64,000 bases of DNA from Cytauxzoon felis. Its lineage: Eukaryota > Apicomplexa > Aconoidasida > Piroplasmida > Theileriidae. Where the stretch lies: NCBI GenBank assembly GCA_020283715.1, contig JAIQCW010000146.1, forward strand, positions 39,623 through 103,622. Reading direction: 5' to 3'. Below are positions 11,932 through 21,700 of this stretch, one piece after another (position 1 is the first letter of the stretch; each line of letters opens with the position of its first letter). A model generated the notes under the pieces. It was not told the origin of the DNA. It saw only the letters and a program-made list of their open reading frames with translations, and ran no database searches. Both the position numbers and the translations under genes were made by a program.

Positions 11932-12429
11932 AACATTAATCTCGTACAAAGATCTTTATAGATCCATACTGTATGTTGAATGTTTTTTTATGTCGATGAA
12001 ATAGAGATAAATCAGTACTACTATCAATTTTTCATACCGGTACTTTTTACTATGTAATCAAATCCGGTATATCGTTATATATATTTGTAAAAGTGCAAAG
12101 TTACGAGACAATAAATATTATAACAGTTGCTTATCATGTTTCGGAGTTATACAGTTAGATCACAATGTACAAGTAAAATATATGTTACTATGTGCAGATT
12201 CCTGAATAATTTCGCTGATACATGTACAGTATCCAAAAATAATACAAACGATCATACATAAAATGGTCATGTAGATGTCTTTATGCGTTATCTGTGATTG
12301 GTGGAAGGTGTATGCTTAGTATAAAAATTCGTGCGAATGTGTGCTCTTATGTAATTGTGTCTATCATGTGAGTTTACTGTAATAAGTTCCCATTATAATG
12401 TAAAATTGTGTCATGGAAAGATTATAATT
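11932..12429. other. Intergenic spacer
   Basis: About 500 bp of unremarkable AT-rich DNA with no repeat cassette. The downstream frame is open from 12355 but has no ATG before 12430, so I leave this part non-coding. Confidence 0.5.
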
Positions 12430-13182
12430 ATGAAGGGAAAGAGAGAATTAAAAGTGTTGAGGACAGATAGAAATAACTCAAGGGACGTAAATGGTGATGA
12501 TGAAACAAAGACATATCCAGTAGACCAGTATATTCAGAATCTAAACCATAACGCAGATGACGATGTTAAGGTTTCCAATTTACAAATACCGAATATAATA
12601 ACAGATATTGTAAAGAATGGTCTAGTTCGTACAGTAGATAATTTGAGGGAATTACAATCTTCTGCGTTTCCAGTATATAACACACCTGAGCATATTGGTG
12701 TTAATGGATTATCGCCTGTAGTAAATACACAAATGATGCCAATGGCTGGTCCAATGGTACAACCGGTTAATCCTGGGATGGTAAATCCAAATATGGTGAT
12801 GCCTCCTCAGCCTATGGCTGTACCAACGATTGGTCCACAGGCTGTAGTACCTGGTAGTGAAGCTTCTCCTATACAAGCTTTACCTGCAGCTATGCCAGTG
12901 ACTGCATCTCAAGGAATGGATCCGAATTCACCTGCAGTAGCTAACGTACCAATTACAAATGTTGTAGGAAGACGGAAAATGGTAGCTGCTGGTGTTCTTC
13001 CTAATTATGCAATGGAAACTCATCCAGCACTTTCATCTAGATCGGTATCATCGAATGGATTTAGTAAAATTGATTTTGAAACGATGGGAAGAAATCTTAT
13101 TGTAATTACAATAGTAATATTTTTATTGATTGGATGTGTATTTAGAATTAAATCTAGAAAGAAATCAAAAAATAAACGTTAA
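12430..13182 (+). CDS. Tail-anchored Pro/Met-rich protein, unknown
   Basis: About 250 residues from the first in-frame ATG (MKGKRELKVLRTD). The frame is open back to 12355 but without an ATG. Residues about 90-180 are Pro/Met/Val/Ala-rich and look disordered. A single strongly hydrophobic segment close to the C-terminus (LIVITIVIFLLIGCVFRI) is followed by a basic tail, so the protein is probably tail-anchored with its bulk in the cytosol. No family recognised. Confidence 0.65.
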   Translation: MKGKRELKVLRTDRNNSRDVNGDDETKTYPVDQYIQNLNHNADDDVKVSNLQIPNIITDIVKNGLVRTVDNLRELQSSAFPVYNTPEHIGVNGLSPVVNTQMMPMAGPMVQPVNPGMVNPNMVMPPQPMAVPTIGPQAVVPGSEASPIQALPAAMPVTASQGMDPNSPAVANVPITNVVGRRKMVAAGVLPNYAMETHPALSSRSVSSNGFSKIDFETMGRNLIVITIVIFLLIGCVFRIKSRKKSKNKR

Positions 13183-13272
13183 AGTTATATAAAGAGTATT
13201 GATTATTATTAATATAAAATTATAAATATATCTTTATTACCCTACTTTTCATTATATGTTATTATAAAGTTA

Positions 13273-13952
13273 ATGTTATTATCATCTATTGTTAGATTAC
13301 ATCGTAATATTAATTTATATATACCTATAAAGAAGTTACAGATTAACACATGTAGATCATCAGGTCCGGGTGGTCAAAGTGTAAATAAGGTATGTATATA
13401 AAATAATAAATAATTATAAATTAATTTAGTCTGAAACAAAGGTACAAATTAAATTTAATATTGATAAAGCTGATTGGATAGATGATGATATAAAAGAAAA
13501 TTTCAAGTATGTGTATATAATATTGTATTATAAAGTATAGGATAGTTAATCATAATAGAATTACACAGAAAGGTGATTATATTATAGAATGTGATGGTAT
13601 ATATATAAATTAATAATAAATATTAATAATAATAGATTATTCTAATCAATATGATAATAAAAAGGCTTGTATAAATAAAATTAAAGACGCTATCAATAAT
13701 GCAAAGGTATGGGAAATTTTCTCATTGAGGAGAAAATTTTTTTAAAAAAAACAATAAAAATTAGATGTATAAACCAACAATAAAATTGTCATTTTTAGAA
13801 AAAATTCATCAAGAAAAGACTAATGAACAAGTTTGTTTTCTATTTTATTATTCTATTTGTAAATTTATTAGATTTTAAATTATAAATTAAATCGTCGTGA
13901 AAATCGCAGGAAAAATAAGAAAATCGGTCACTTGAAATTAAATGATTTTTAA
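13273..13952 (+). CDS. GGQ-domain peptidyl-tRNA hydrolase (ICT1/RF1-like), organellar
   Basis: Six tiny exons are inferred: 13273-13389, 13430-13506, 13541-13596, 13636-13706, 13765-13830 and 13872-13952. They total 156 codons with every phase consistent. Exon 1 ends in SSGPGGQSVNK, the catalytic GGQ loop of class I release factors. It is followed by SETKVQIKFN, then NRITQKGDY and a C-terminal basic helix (LNYKLNRRENRRKNKKIGH). There is no codon-recognition domain, which fits ICT1/ArfB/MTRFR-type ribosome-rescue factors that hydrolyse peptidyl-tRNA on stalled mitochondrial or plastid ribosomes. The short N-terminus rich in Arg, Leu and Ile could be a targeting peptide. Introns are 34-58 bp. 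The gene is too fragmented to appear as a long ORF. Confidence 0.85.
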
Positions 13953-13959
13953 TATTTAA

Positions 13960-14062
13960 TTAATATGAATTATATAATTGATAATATATTAAAATTTATA
14001 CACTTCTAGGTGCATATTTAATAATGTCATCTACACGTACTATAAATTCAGTTGCTTCACCC
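13960..14062. repeat. Partial duplicate of the CCT2 gene 3' end
   Basis: This stretch repeats the 3' end and downstream flank of CCT2 found at about 14632-14738: attgataatatattaaaat, then tttaataatgtcatctacac, then the codons for VDDI and AAES in degenerate form. It has a short internal deletion relative to the gene and is in direct orientation. It is not coding here. Confidence 0.8.
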
Positions 14063-14204
14063 CACCCACATTTATATTCTTATATACAGTCTCTAAATAC
14101 CCCCATTATATAAACACTTTGTTAAAAAACACTATATTATATGGGGTATTGATAATTTTATCGGGATAAAAAACCCCATGATTTGACAATTATGGTGAAA
14201 TTAA

Positions 14205-14310
14205 ACGATGCCTTTGGCGGCACGAAAAATAATAAAACAACACTATTGAAAGATGATATAATCATCAATGAAATCAATTACGAATATAACGATAACTCCA
14301 CCTGAGGTCG
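14205..14310. repeat. Displaced copy of the SNF2-helicase gene 3' end
   Basis: About 105 bp nearly identical to 57418-57527: aaacgatgcctttggcggca, ttgaaagatgat, and gaatataacgataactccac are shared. At 57.4 kb this is the coding 3' end of the Fun30-like gene; here it has no gene. Both copies run directly into a ccacctgagg repeat boundary, and the flank beyond the repeat (14590-14640 against 57760-57815) is also similar. This is therefore a segmental copy rather than chance similarity. Confidence 0.88.
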
Positions 14311-14596
14311 TCTTGCAGACAGCTTCCTCTATTTACTTCCCCTTCCAGCTCCCATAGATCGCTTACAGGTATTCCACTCGAGGTTACAACACTACTCATC
14401 TTCCACTCGCCGTGGTGGCTTCTCTATATACCTCACCTCGACTCCCATGGATCGTCTCGGATTCTCCACTCGAGGTCCAATCCATACCTTCTTCATTGCC
14501 ACGATCTCCGGGAGTGGCTTTGCTCTTTAGAGATAGGTAATTAAAAGAGCTGTCTGCAAGACAAGGAGAGGTGGATTGGACATCAAGTGGAGTTAA
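14303..14596. repeat. Modular GC-rich repeat, copy 4 (between RF-like gene and CCT2)
   Basis: Cassette order: ccacctgaggtcgtc, gcagacagctt, ccttccagctcccatagatc, ttccactcgaggt, ccactcgccgtggtggc, cctcacctcgactcccatgg, ttctccactcgaggt, then the inverted cgatctccgggagtggc cassette, agctgtctgcaagac and a terminal aagtgg. It contains the rarer slot-2 variant CTCCCATGGATCGTCTCGG, also seen in copy 1. Confidence 0.85.
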
Positions 14597-14662
14597 CTAT
14601 ACTTCAATTCATATTAGTAGATATATAGTATATATAATATATAATTGATAATATATTAAAAT

Positions 14663-16312
14663 TTATACACCTCTAGCACGCTCTCTAGGAGCACATTTAA
14701 TAATGTCATCTACACGTACTATAGATTCAGCTGCTTCAGTAGCAAGACAAATTTGTGATAATTTAGATTTAAAACTCTCAAATACACCTAATTTCATCAT
14801 ATCACCAACACAACCATTTTCTATATCAATTCCAGCATTGCGATTACCAGAAGAATGTGCTGCACGTAATTTACATAATATTTCAGCACTATCAAAACCA
14901 CCATTTGATAATATATAACCAGGTAAAGTACGAAGTGCATGTGCAAATGCTTCTACAGCTAAACTTTCTTTACCCTCTATTGTACGAGCAAAATTATCAA
15001 CAGCATCTGCCATTTCTAATTCTGCACATCCACCACCACAAACTATTCTACCATCTGTAATTGTCTCTGCTATAACAGCTAATGCATCATGTAATGATCT
15101 CTCTGCTTCATCCAATACATGACTTGAAGCACCACGTAATATAATTGAACAAGCACCACCACGTGAACAACCAGAAAATCTAATCAAACGATCTTCACCA
15201 ATAATAATCTCCTCAATAGAATCACAATGACCAAGTCTAACCTTCTCAGGTGTATCAAATGTTGATACAATATCACCACCCAAACAAGCAGCCAATCTCT
15301 CCATACCATCGAAATCTGAATGCTCAATAGCCATTACACCCGCTTCCTTAAATAATTGATCAGGATAATTATAAATCAATTGACGATTTATAAATACATT
15401 ACAACCATGCTTTAATATACGCTCAACCTTGTTCTTCATCTTGTCCTTCTCACTCTTCTCCAAGTCATATACAGCCTGGAAACTATCAACATTAACTTTA
15501 ACACCATAAATCTTAACCTTATCAGTGTCCATTGGTGTATTTGCAATTAATACACGACAATCCGTCATTTTTTTTGGTTGACCAACACCAATACGTTTTT
15601 CCAAAACAAAACCATCCTCCAAATAAGAATCACGTAACGTACCTCCTGATTTCTTTATAACTTGAATTAATGATAAGTTTATATGAGATGATGCATCTTT
15701 AGCACTCTTATCAATACCATTATACATACGCATCAAAGCATTTACAGCTAACCTAGCAAAATGCTCCTTTTCCAACCTTAATAACTTCGATGATAACGTT
15801 GTTTCAGCAATATGTAATAAGTCCTCCTCAAATAACTTAGAATCAGATATCCTGGAAAATACAATAGATTCCAAACGCTCACGAGCGACCTTCAATGCCT
15901 TACGGAAACCTAGACATATAGTCTGAGGATGTATCTTTTGTTCAATCAACTTTTCAGCACCACGCAATAATTCAGAAGCCAATACAACAACACCAGTAGT
16001 TCCATCTCCACAATGAGCATCTTGCTGCATTGATACATCAACTAGAACACGTGCTGCTGGATTGTTTAACCATACAGATTTCAATATTGTAGCTCCATCA
16101 TTAGTAACGACGTTGTTAGTAGAACGTGAACCTTCCATATCCATAGGTTGTAACAACTTATCCATACCCTTTGGTCCTAAAGTAGATTTCAATAAATCAC
16201 CTACTGCAATCGATCCTATGAAATACTGCATTCTAGCTGTCTCACCACGATCCTCTTGAGCACCGCCCTTCAATATATCAGGGGATATCTCAGCAAAATT
16301 ATCGGCCATCAT
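14663..16312 (-). CDS. CCT2: T-complex protein 1 subunit beta (CCT2)
   Basis: Single exon, 549 residues. CCT2 is one of eight paralogous subunits of the cytosolic TRiC/CCT chaperonin, which folds actin, tubulin and other proteins using ATP. Visible family marks are STLGPKGMDKLL, NDGATILKS, the nucleotide loop GDGTTGVVVLASELLR, the stretch KVERILKHGCNVFINRQLI, MAIEHSDFDGMERLA, and GGGCAELEMADAV near the C-terminus. The order and the beta-type sequences (RKALKVARERLES, GVGQPKKM, GIDIENG) match CCT2 better than other subunits. The start was chosen at MMADNFAEI; the second Met is equally possible. A short duplicate of its 3' end lies 670 bp downstream. Confidence 0.95.
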   Translation of the reverse strand: MMADNFAEISPDILKGGAQEDRGETARMQYFIGSIAVGDLLKSTLGPKGMDKLLQPMDMEGSRSTNNVVTNDGATILKSVWLNNPAARVLVDVSMQQDAHCGDGTTGVVVLASELLRGAEKLIEQKIHPQTICLGFRKALKVARERLESIVFSRISDSKLFEEDLLHIAETTLSSKLLRLEKEHFARLAVNALMRMYNGIDKSAKDASSHINLSLIQVIKKSGGTLRDSYLEDGFVLEKRIGVGQPKKMTDCRVLIANTPMDTDKVKIYGVKVNVDSFQAVYDLEKSEKDKMKNKVERILKHGCNVFINRQLIYNYPDQLFKEAGVMAIEHSDFDGMERLAACLGGDIVSTFDTPEKVRLGHCDSIEEIIIGEDRLIRFSGCSRGGACSIILRGASSHVLDEAERSLHDALAVIAETITDGRIVCGGGCAELEMADAVDNFARTIEGKESLAVEAFAHALRTLPGYILSNGGFDSAEILCKLRAAHSSGNRNAGIDIENGCVGDMMKLGVFESFKSKLSQICLATEAAESIVRVDDIIKCAPRERARGV

Positions 16313-17002
16313 GGTGTATATTTAGTGTAATTTATTATGTGTGATTTTTATGTAAACTGATATATTTTATTAAATAACAATGCTACTGGATTCCATAGGC
16401 AAACTTACTCGTACGTAACCCCAGGTTCAGAGACGCAATACAATTACATATCGTTATATAAACACTGCTTTTCATATTAAGGAAATATAGTAATGTGGTA
16501 CGTGGACTGAACCTGATATAGTCGCATATAACATATAATTTCTATAAGCGTATATAATATTCATTGTCTCAACCTATGAATGAATATAATCGAATCGCAT
16601 AGACAATATAACTATATACATTTATTAATATCTATTAAAATGTTTATAAACATGAATAATAGTTGAGATATGTTACTTCTGGGAGTTGGTCGTGTGTATA
16701 ATATTCCAGGGTGTGTACGAGTCCTTCTATAATTGTATAGAGTATCTGAAACACATTACTAAATAATTTTAATATTGTATTGATATAAGATTATTAATTA
16801 TATTTTAATATATTCTTTTAATTTACTTGTAATGATTGGAGTGATGTTGTGTTGTTGATGGTTGATAATATAAATCGCATAGTAGATTTTAATGTTAATG
16901 TATTAATGTTTGGTATATATATTATAAGATGTGAATATTTATGATTGTCTTTGATTGGACAAGTGATTTGATGGGTAGATTGTATATAATAATGATAATG
17001 AG
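16313..17002. other. Divergent intergenic spacer
   Basis: About 690 bp between the 5' ends of CCT2 and the coiled-coil gene, so it must carry both promoters. No ORF, RNA gene or repeat cassette seen. Confidence 0.5.
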
Positions 17003-18430
17003 ATGGTAACGTTGGATGGTTCTAATTCATATAGGCGTGAAGATGAAGAGATTGAAAATGGTAGGATGTGTGATACATCTAGGGGTTCTATAAATCGTAT
17101 ATTGGAGAGGGTACGTTGTGAATGTGGAGCAAAAAATCAATTGGAGCGTATTAAGCGTGATTTAGAAAGGAGATATAATTCATTGGAAAGAGATCGTCAA
17201 TATCATCGTAAAAAATTAGATGATATAAGATATAAAGAAGAGAAATTGATTAAAGATATGAATGATAGTTCAATACAAATAGAAGAATTAAATTCATATA
17301 AATTATATTTACAGAATAAGCATGATGATATATATAGGATGGATAAAAAATATAAGAAATTATATAATGAATTAATAGAGAAGATGGATCAATATATATT
17401 ATTAGAGAATGAATGTAAAAAAAAATTAATAGAATATGAAAATGGTTTAAATGATATAAAGCAGCGTGAAATAATATTATCAGAATCAAATGGTATATTA
17501 ACTGCTAGAAAAGATGAATTAGATCGTTTAGAATCAAAAATATTATATGATAGTGAAAGATTAAAATATACTAAAGAACAATTAGATATTATAAAACAAA
17601 ATATAGATAATGAATTAAAATTACATAATAAATATATTAATAATGAAAATAATGAATTAGATAAACGTAAAAATATATTATTAGAGAAAGAAAAACAATT
17701 ACAATTTGATCGTCAATCATTAGATGATAATATTAATATAAAAAATATACAGATTGAAAAAAAATTAAAAGATATTAATGATACTATTGAATATAATTCA
17801 TTATTAGCTGATGAATTAAAAAAACATAATGATTTATTAAAGGTTGAAAAAGAATCTATTGCTAATGAATGGAATAAAATTAAATTAGCACTTGATGAAT
17901 TAAATATTTTACATGTACAATTAAATAATTTAAAATGTAATTTAAATAAAAAATTTAAACAATTTGATTATTCATTATCTAATGGGGAATTTTTTAATTC
18001 AAAGGATAGGAAAGCAGTGAGAGAGGAAACTTATGGGGAAGAGAGGAAGGAAGTGGTAGTGATGGATGATGGGAAGGAGGAAGAATTGAAGGATAGAGAA
18101 GAGAGATTAAATGATAGAGAGAGACAACTTAATATACTTCAACAACAACTTCATGATAAAAATGAATATTATAAACAATTAGAGATACAAATTAATGAAT
18201 ATAAAAAACAAATGGAATTATTAATCATTGAAAAAAATAATCTTGAAGCACAAATTGAACAATTTAATATTAAAAGAATAAATAAAGAACAAGAATTAAA
18301 TGCAATCAAGCAAAGATTAGAGAAGAAGGAAAAGGATTTAAATCAAAAATACAATAAACTGAAGAATGGAAAAGGTTCATTGAGGGTAGATGACCATAGA
18401 ATATTCTCAATCGCAAATGAACATGGATGA
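17003..18430 (+). CDS. Long coiled-coil protein, unknown
   Basis: Single exon, 475 residues. After a short N-terminal segment with a Cys pair (CECG at about residue 37) almost the whole protein is Glu/Lys/Asn/Leu-rich with heptad-like periodicity, so it should form a long coiled coil. Two similar blocks with DxxExxL patterns flank a short GC-richer insert at 18000-18110 (VVVMDDGKEEELKDREERL), whose base composition differs from the very AT-rich rest. No catalytic domain. A structural or cytoskeletal role is plausible but unproven. Confidence 0.75.
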   Translation: MVTLDGSNSYRREDEEIENGRMCDTSRGSINRILERVRCECGAKNQLERIKRDLERRYNSLERDRQYHRKKLDDIRYKEEKLIKDMNDSSIQIEELNSYKLYLQNKHDDIYRMDKKYKKLYNELIEKMDQYILLENECKKKLIEYENGLNDIKQREIILSESNGILTARKDELDRLESKILYDSERLKYTKEQLDIIKQNIDNELKLHNKYINNENNELDKRKNILLEKEKQLQFDRQSLDDNINIKNIQIEKKLKDINDTIEYNSLLADELKKHNDLLKVEKESIANEWNKIKLALDELNILHVQLNNLKCNLNKKFKQFDYSLSNGEFFNSKDRKAVREETYGEERKEVVVMDDGKEEELKDREERLNDRERQLNILQQQLHDKNEYYKQLEIQINEYKKQMELLIIEKNNLEAQIEQFNIKRINKEQELNAIKQRLEKKEKDLNQKYNKLKNGKGSLRVDDHRIFSIANEHG

Positions 18431-18475
18431 AATGAATATAAATGTAATTAATCTATTATACTAAATTGAAGTTTC

Positions 18476-19612
18476 TTATGTAGTTTGTCTCTGTTGTTCT
18501 TGTTGTCCTGATGCTGCTGTTGTCGTTGTTGATTGTGTTGGTGTTGATGGTGGTGAGGAGGATGGTGTTAGTGTTGATGATGTTTCCGCTTGAGGATTAG
18601 AAGTTGTTGCTTCCACCTGAGGATTAGAAGCTGTTGTTGCTGCTGTCTCTTGAGACTTGACTCTTTGGTAGACTTTTTCAAACTCATCTAAAGCCTTTAC
18701 GGAATCACCATGATCTAACTTCGACCATTTATTGTTTTCATCTTTTACGTAATAATAGTCTTTAGCCAACCTACTTTGCCCATATCCACTACTAAACTTT
18801 AACATCAATGGTTTACGGTCAGTGTCTGACTTAACATATACATACAGTTTACCCGTTACAAAATTAGCGGGTAATCCCAACACACTAGTATCTGGAGCAT
18901 ATGCAATCTTTACAGGGTCGTGGAATTTGTATTTGTGTTCTTGATAAGTTGGCTCCGTTGTTCCAACCGGAGTCTTTTCTACCTTAACCTTTGCGTCTCT
19001 AAGTAAATAAATACTATCTGGATTTGAAGTTGGCGGCAACCAGGCTAAATCAAAAACTTTTGCGTTCTTACGTTGTTCTTCAGTAAATTGTTTATCATCA
19101 GATTCCTCGCCACTCGTAACTTCTCCATCTCCCCAATTTTCATTCTTATGATCATAATTATCACGTGATGCATCATCCCTATCATACGTTTCTGGGACTT
19201 TTGTGGCAGGTGCTGGTACAGTAGCAGCAGGTCCAGTATTAACCGGTGTGGTGGTAGTAGTAGTAGTAGCTGGTGTAGAAGCAGTAGGTCTGGTAGCAGC
19301 TGGTGTAGAATTTGCGCCTCCTTGAGGAGCTGGTGGAACAACCTTAGGGGCGGCTGGAGGAACTACTGTAGGTGTAACTGGAACATCAACTCTTAGGTTT
19401 GGACCAGATGTAGATGTTCTATGCTGTACTCGTGCCGTAGTAGGTGGATCCGTAGAAACAGGTGTGTCTGGAGGAACATCATGTGTAACATCCACATGAA
19501 CGTTTTCAACATAATTATCCGGTTTATAAAAGACACCAAAATAAACACCTAATCCAACCCCTACCAGGACGAGAGATCCAAATCCAACTACCTTAAAATT
19601 CATTACTAACAC
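18476..19612 (-). CDS. Secreted or anchored Pro/Thr-rich protein with FAINT-like domain
   Basis: Single exon, 378 residues. An N-terminal hydrophobic stretch (VVGFGSLVLVGVGLGVYFGV) can serve as signal peptide or signal anchor. Residues about 30-160 are Pro/Thr/Ala/Val-rich and low-complexity. Residues about 185-320 form a folded-looking, beta-rich module with YxYVK...DENNKWSKL, similar in feel to FAINT (DUF529) modules of secreted Theileria proteins. The C-terminus returns to Thr/Ser/Gln-rich sequence. The FAINT assignment is by pattern only. Such proteins are usually secreted to the host interface. GC content is higher than in neighbouring housekeeping genes. Confidence 0.65.
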   Translation of the reverse strand: MLVMNFKVVGFGSLVLVGVGLGVYFGVFYKPDNYVENVHVDVTHDVPPDTPVSTDPPTTARVQHRTSTSGPNLRVDVPVTPTVVPPAAPKVVPPAPQGGANSTPAATRPTASTPATTTTTTTPVNTGPAATVPAPATKVPETYDRDDASRDNYDHKNENWGDGEVTSGEESDDKQFTEEQRKNAKVFDLAWLPPTSNPDSIYLLRDAKVKVEKTPVGTTEPTYQEHKYKFHDPVKIAYAPDTSVLGLPANFVTGKLYVYVKSDTDRKPLMLKFSSGYGQSRLAKDYYYVKDENNKWSKLDHGDSVKALDEFEKVYQRVKSQETAATTASNPQVEATTSNPQAETSSTLTPSSSPPSTPTQSTTTTAASGQQEQQRQTT

Positions 19613-20304
19613 ACCAAGCTAATAATTTATAATTTTATTATATTATAATTTTGTATTAATGCGATCTATATGATTAAAACACAATGGTCGATTAAATAAT
19701 TGCGTAAATTTAACAATGTGCGTTAATAACGAACAATAAATGAACTGGCAAATGCTAGGTATAGACATGCACATGGGGAGTATTGTATATACGATGTTAT
19801 GTAATAAATTAAAGTTATTAGATATTTTTGACAACAAATCTACCAATTAAATCTTTGATTTATTTACATGTGTAAGATATTTATTTAATTTAAACGATTG
19901 GATACAATATTATTAATAGTGTAAATTTGTTCCCTATATGAACATCCATGAAACGAATACCTACTGTCTATATACACTTTTAATACTTGTAATTATCTTC
20001 CCCCATTGGTTTAAGATAATATTCTGTGTAACGATGCCTATTATACTTAATTTGTAAAAGTCACCAGGAACTGATCATATGAGGCTTACACTCATTGAGT
20101 CGTGTATAATAACATGTATACCATAAACGAATAGATAAATTAACAATACTACAATATGTAGTTACAAACATGTCGAGCAATTAGAGCTACTTTTAAATTA
20201 CAAACAACAAATGTGATGATGGAAGTTGACCATATACATCACATGTATACAAATACAATAAAATCAAATCACCCATAACAGTATGCGATATATAATGCTT
20301 ACAT
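19613..20304. other. Intergenic spacer
   Basis: About 690 bp between two minus-strand secreted-protein genes. No convincing gene or repeat cassette found. Confidence 0.5.
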
Positions 20305-21060
20305 TTACATATAAGGAGTAAAACCCATTGGTGCTGTATAATCCTCTACAACAGAATTGTCATTATAAATTTTTTCACTAGTCTCACGCCATGAACCATC
20401 ATTCTTCTCAAAATATTTATTATAATATGATTCACCACTAGAAACCTTTAAACGTAAATATTTATATGATTGTTTTATAGAAATTATAGAAAGTTGTACA
20501 ACACTATCATCATTTCTAGATTCCCATAATTTATCATTAGCATATTTAACCACATCTATTATTTCAAAATAATCTGGTGTATAATCAATACGTGACTTTA
20601 TATTACTGCTACCTTGTACAAATGAATGACCAGAATATTGATATAATTTAGTAAGATCCAATACAATTGCAAACATAAATCTATATACATCATCACCATG
20701 AGCTTTGCAAGGTTCTACTTTCCATTCTCCATCCAATTTTTTAGTTAACTGAGCAGCTTTAAATAAACCTGTTCCATATTCAATATATGCAAATTTGTTG
20801 GAATCGTCCTTTTGATGTAACACTACACGATAACACTTATCCTTTGAACTATGCCATAATGATGAATCTGTATCCCTTACTAAATCAATATAATAGCCAT
20901 CATTTGGTATAAAGCTAAGATATTGAACATCCCTATAAATATGTTCATATTTAGTCATATGAGTCAAGTCCGGGTTCGAAATATTTAATCTCGTCGCTAT
21001 AAGTTCATTTAAACAATAAATATAGTTACAGACTAAATAAAAACAAAATAAAATCTTCAT
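20305..21060 (-). CDS. Secreted FAINT-like protein
   Basis: Single exon, 251 residues, with a clear signal peptide (MKILFCFYLVCNYIYC). There is no second membrane segment. Two similar modules are visible. The first, at about residues 45-120, contains YRVVLHQKDDSNKFAYIEYG, then LDGEWKVEPC. The second, at about 150-240, contains VQLSIISIKQSYKYLRLKVS, then KNDGSWRETSE. The spacing of aromatic strands and the 'xGxW' endings resemble FAINT (DUF529) repeats, an inference from pattern. It may act outside the parasite or in the host cell. It lies beside two other exported-type genes. Confidence 0.68.
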   Translation of the reverse strand: MKILFCFYLVCNYIYCLNELIATRLNISNPDLTHMTKYEHIYRDVQYLSFIPNDGYYIDLVRDTDSSLWHSSKDKCYRVVLHQKDDSNKFAYIEYGTGLFKAAQLTKKLDGEWKVEPCKAHGDDVYRFMFAIVLDLTKLYQYSGHSFVQGSSNIKSRIDYTPDYFEIIDVVKYANDKLWESRNDDSVVQLSIISIKQSYKYLRLKVSSGESYYNKYFEKNDGSWRETSEKIYNDNSVVEDYTAPMGFTPYM

Positions 21061-21700
21061 TTTAATTATGGGAAGGATAATTTTGAGAAAAAATATTCTG
21101 GTCCTGTAACACCATCATGACTCATGCAAGTTATAGTAACCATTACACTATCAATGAAATGAACTTATATATATGTATGTCACTTTGAATATATATAAAA
21201 TTTTTAACAACAATATTATTTTGTATAATATGTATCGTTTTGATAAATTTTATGGAAGGTCAATATTGCAATATACCCATTCATATATGAACACTTGAAT
21301 GACAATGATTAATCACCTTAATTTTACATTGTATTTTAACATCTTAAATTGTTATATTATTCCAGATTACTATAACAGTAATTTCTTCAGAGCATTTATG
21401 TTTTTCATCTCTTCCTCTCCGGACATTCCACATCAATCTAGTCGTTCATTAAGCTATGTAAAGAAATGTTCCACTAAAATTTGATTTTCTAATTACTAAT
21501 TTACACTATAATCGTTTTTTCTTCATTCCGAAATTTTCATTAGGAGCTGCTTCATGGTTAATATTTATATTCACCCTTTAACATCAATTTAAGTCTTCGG
21601 TTTCATATATTTCCTTTTGAAATGTCTGAGTCGAATGATTCTTAATAAAATACCAAGTACATATCTCTGTGTTAACATGACTTAAATATGAATCTCTGTA
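21061..21700. other. Divergent intergenic spacer
   Basis: About 640 bp between two divergently transcribed secreted-protein genes. A short 5' exon of the downstream cysteine-rich gene may be hidden here, because that ORF lacks an ATG before its hydrophobic leader. Confidence 0.45.
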
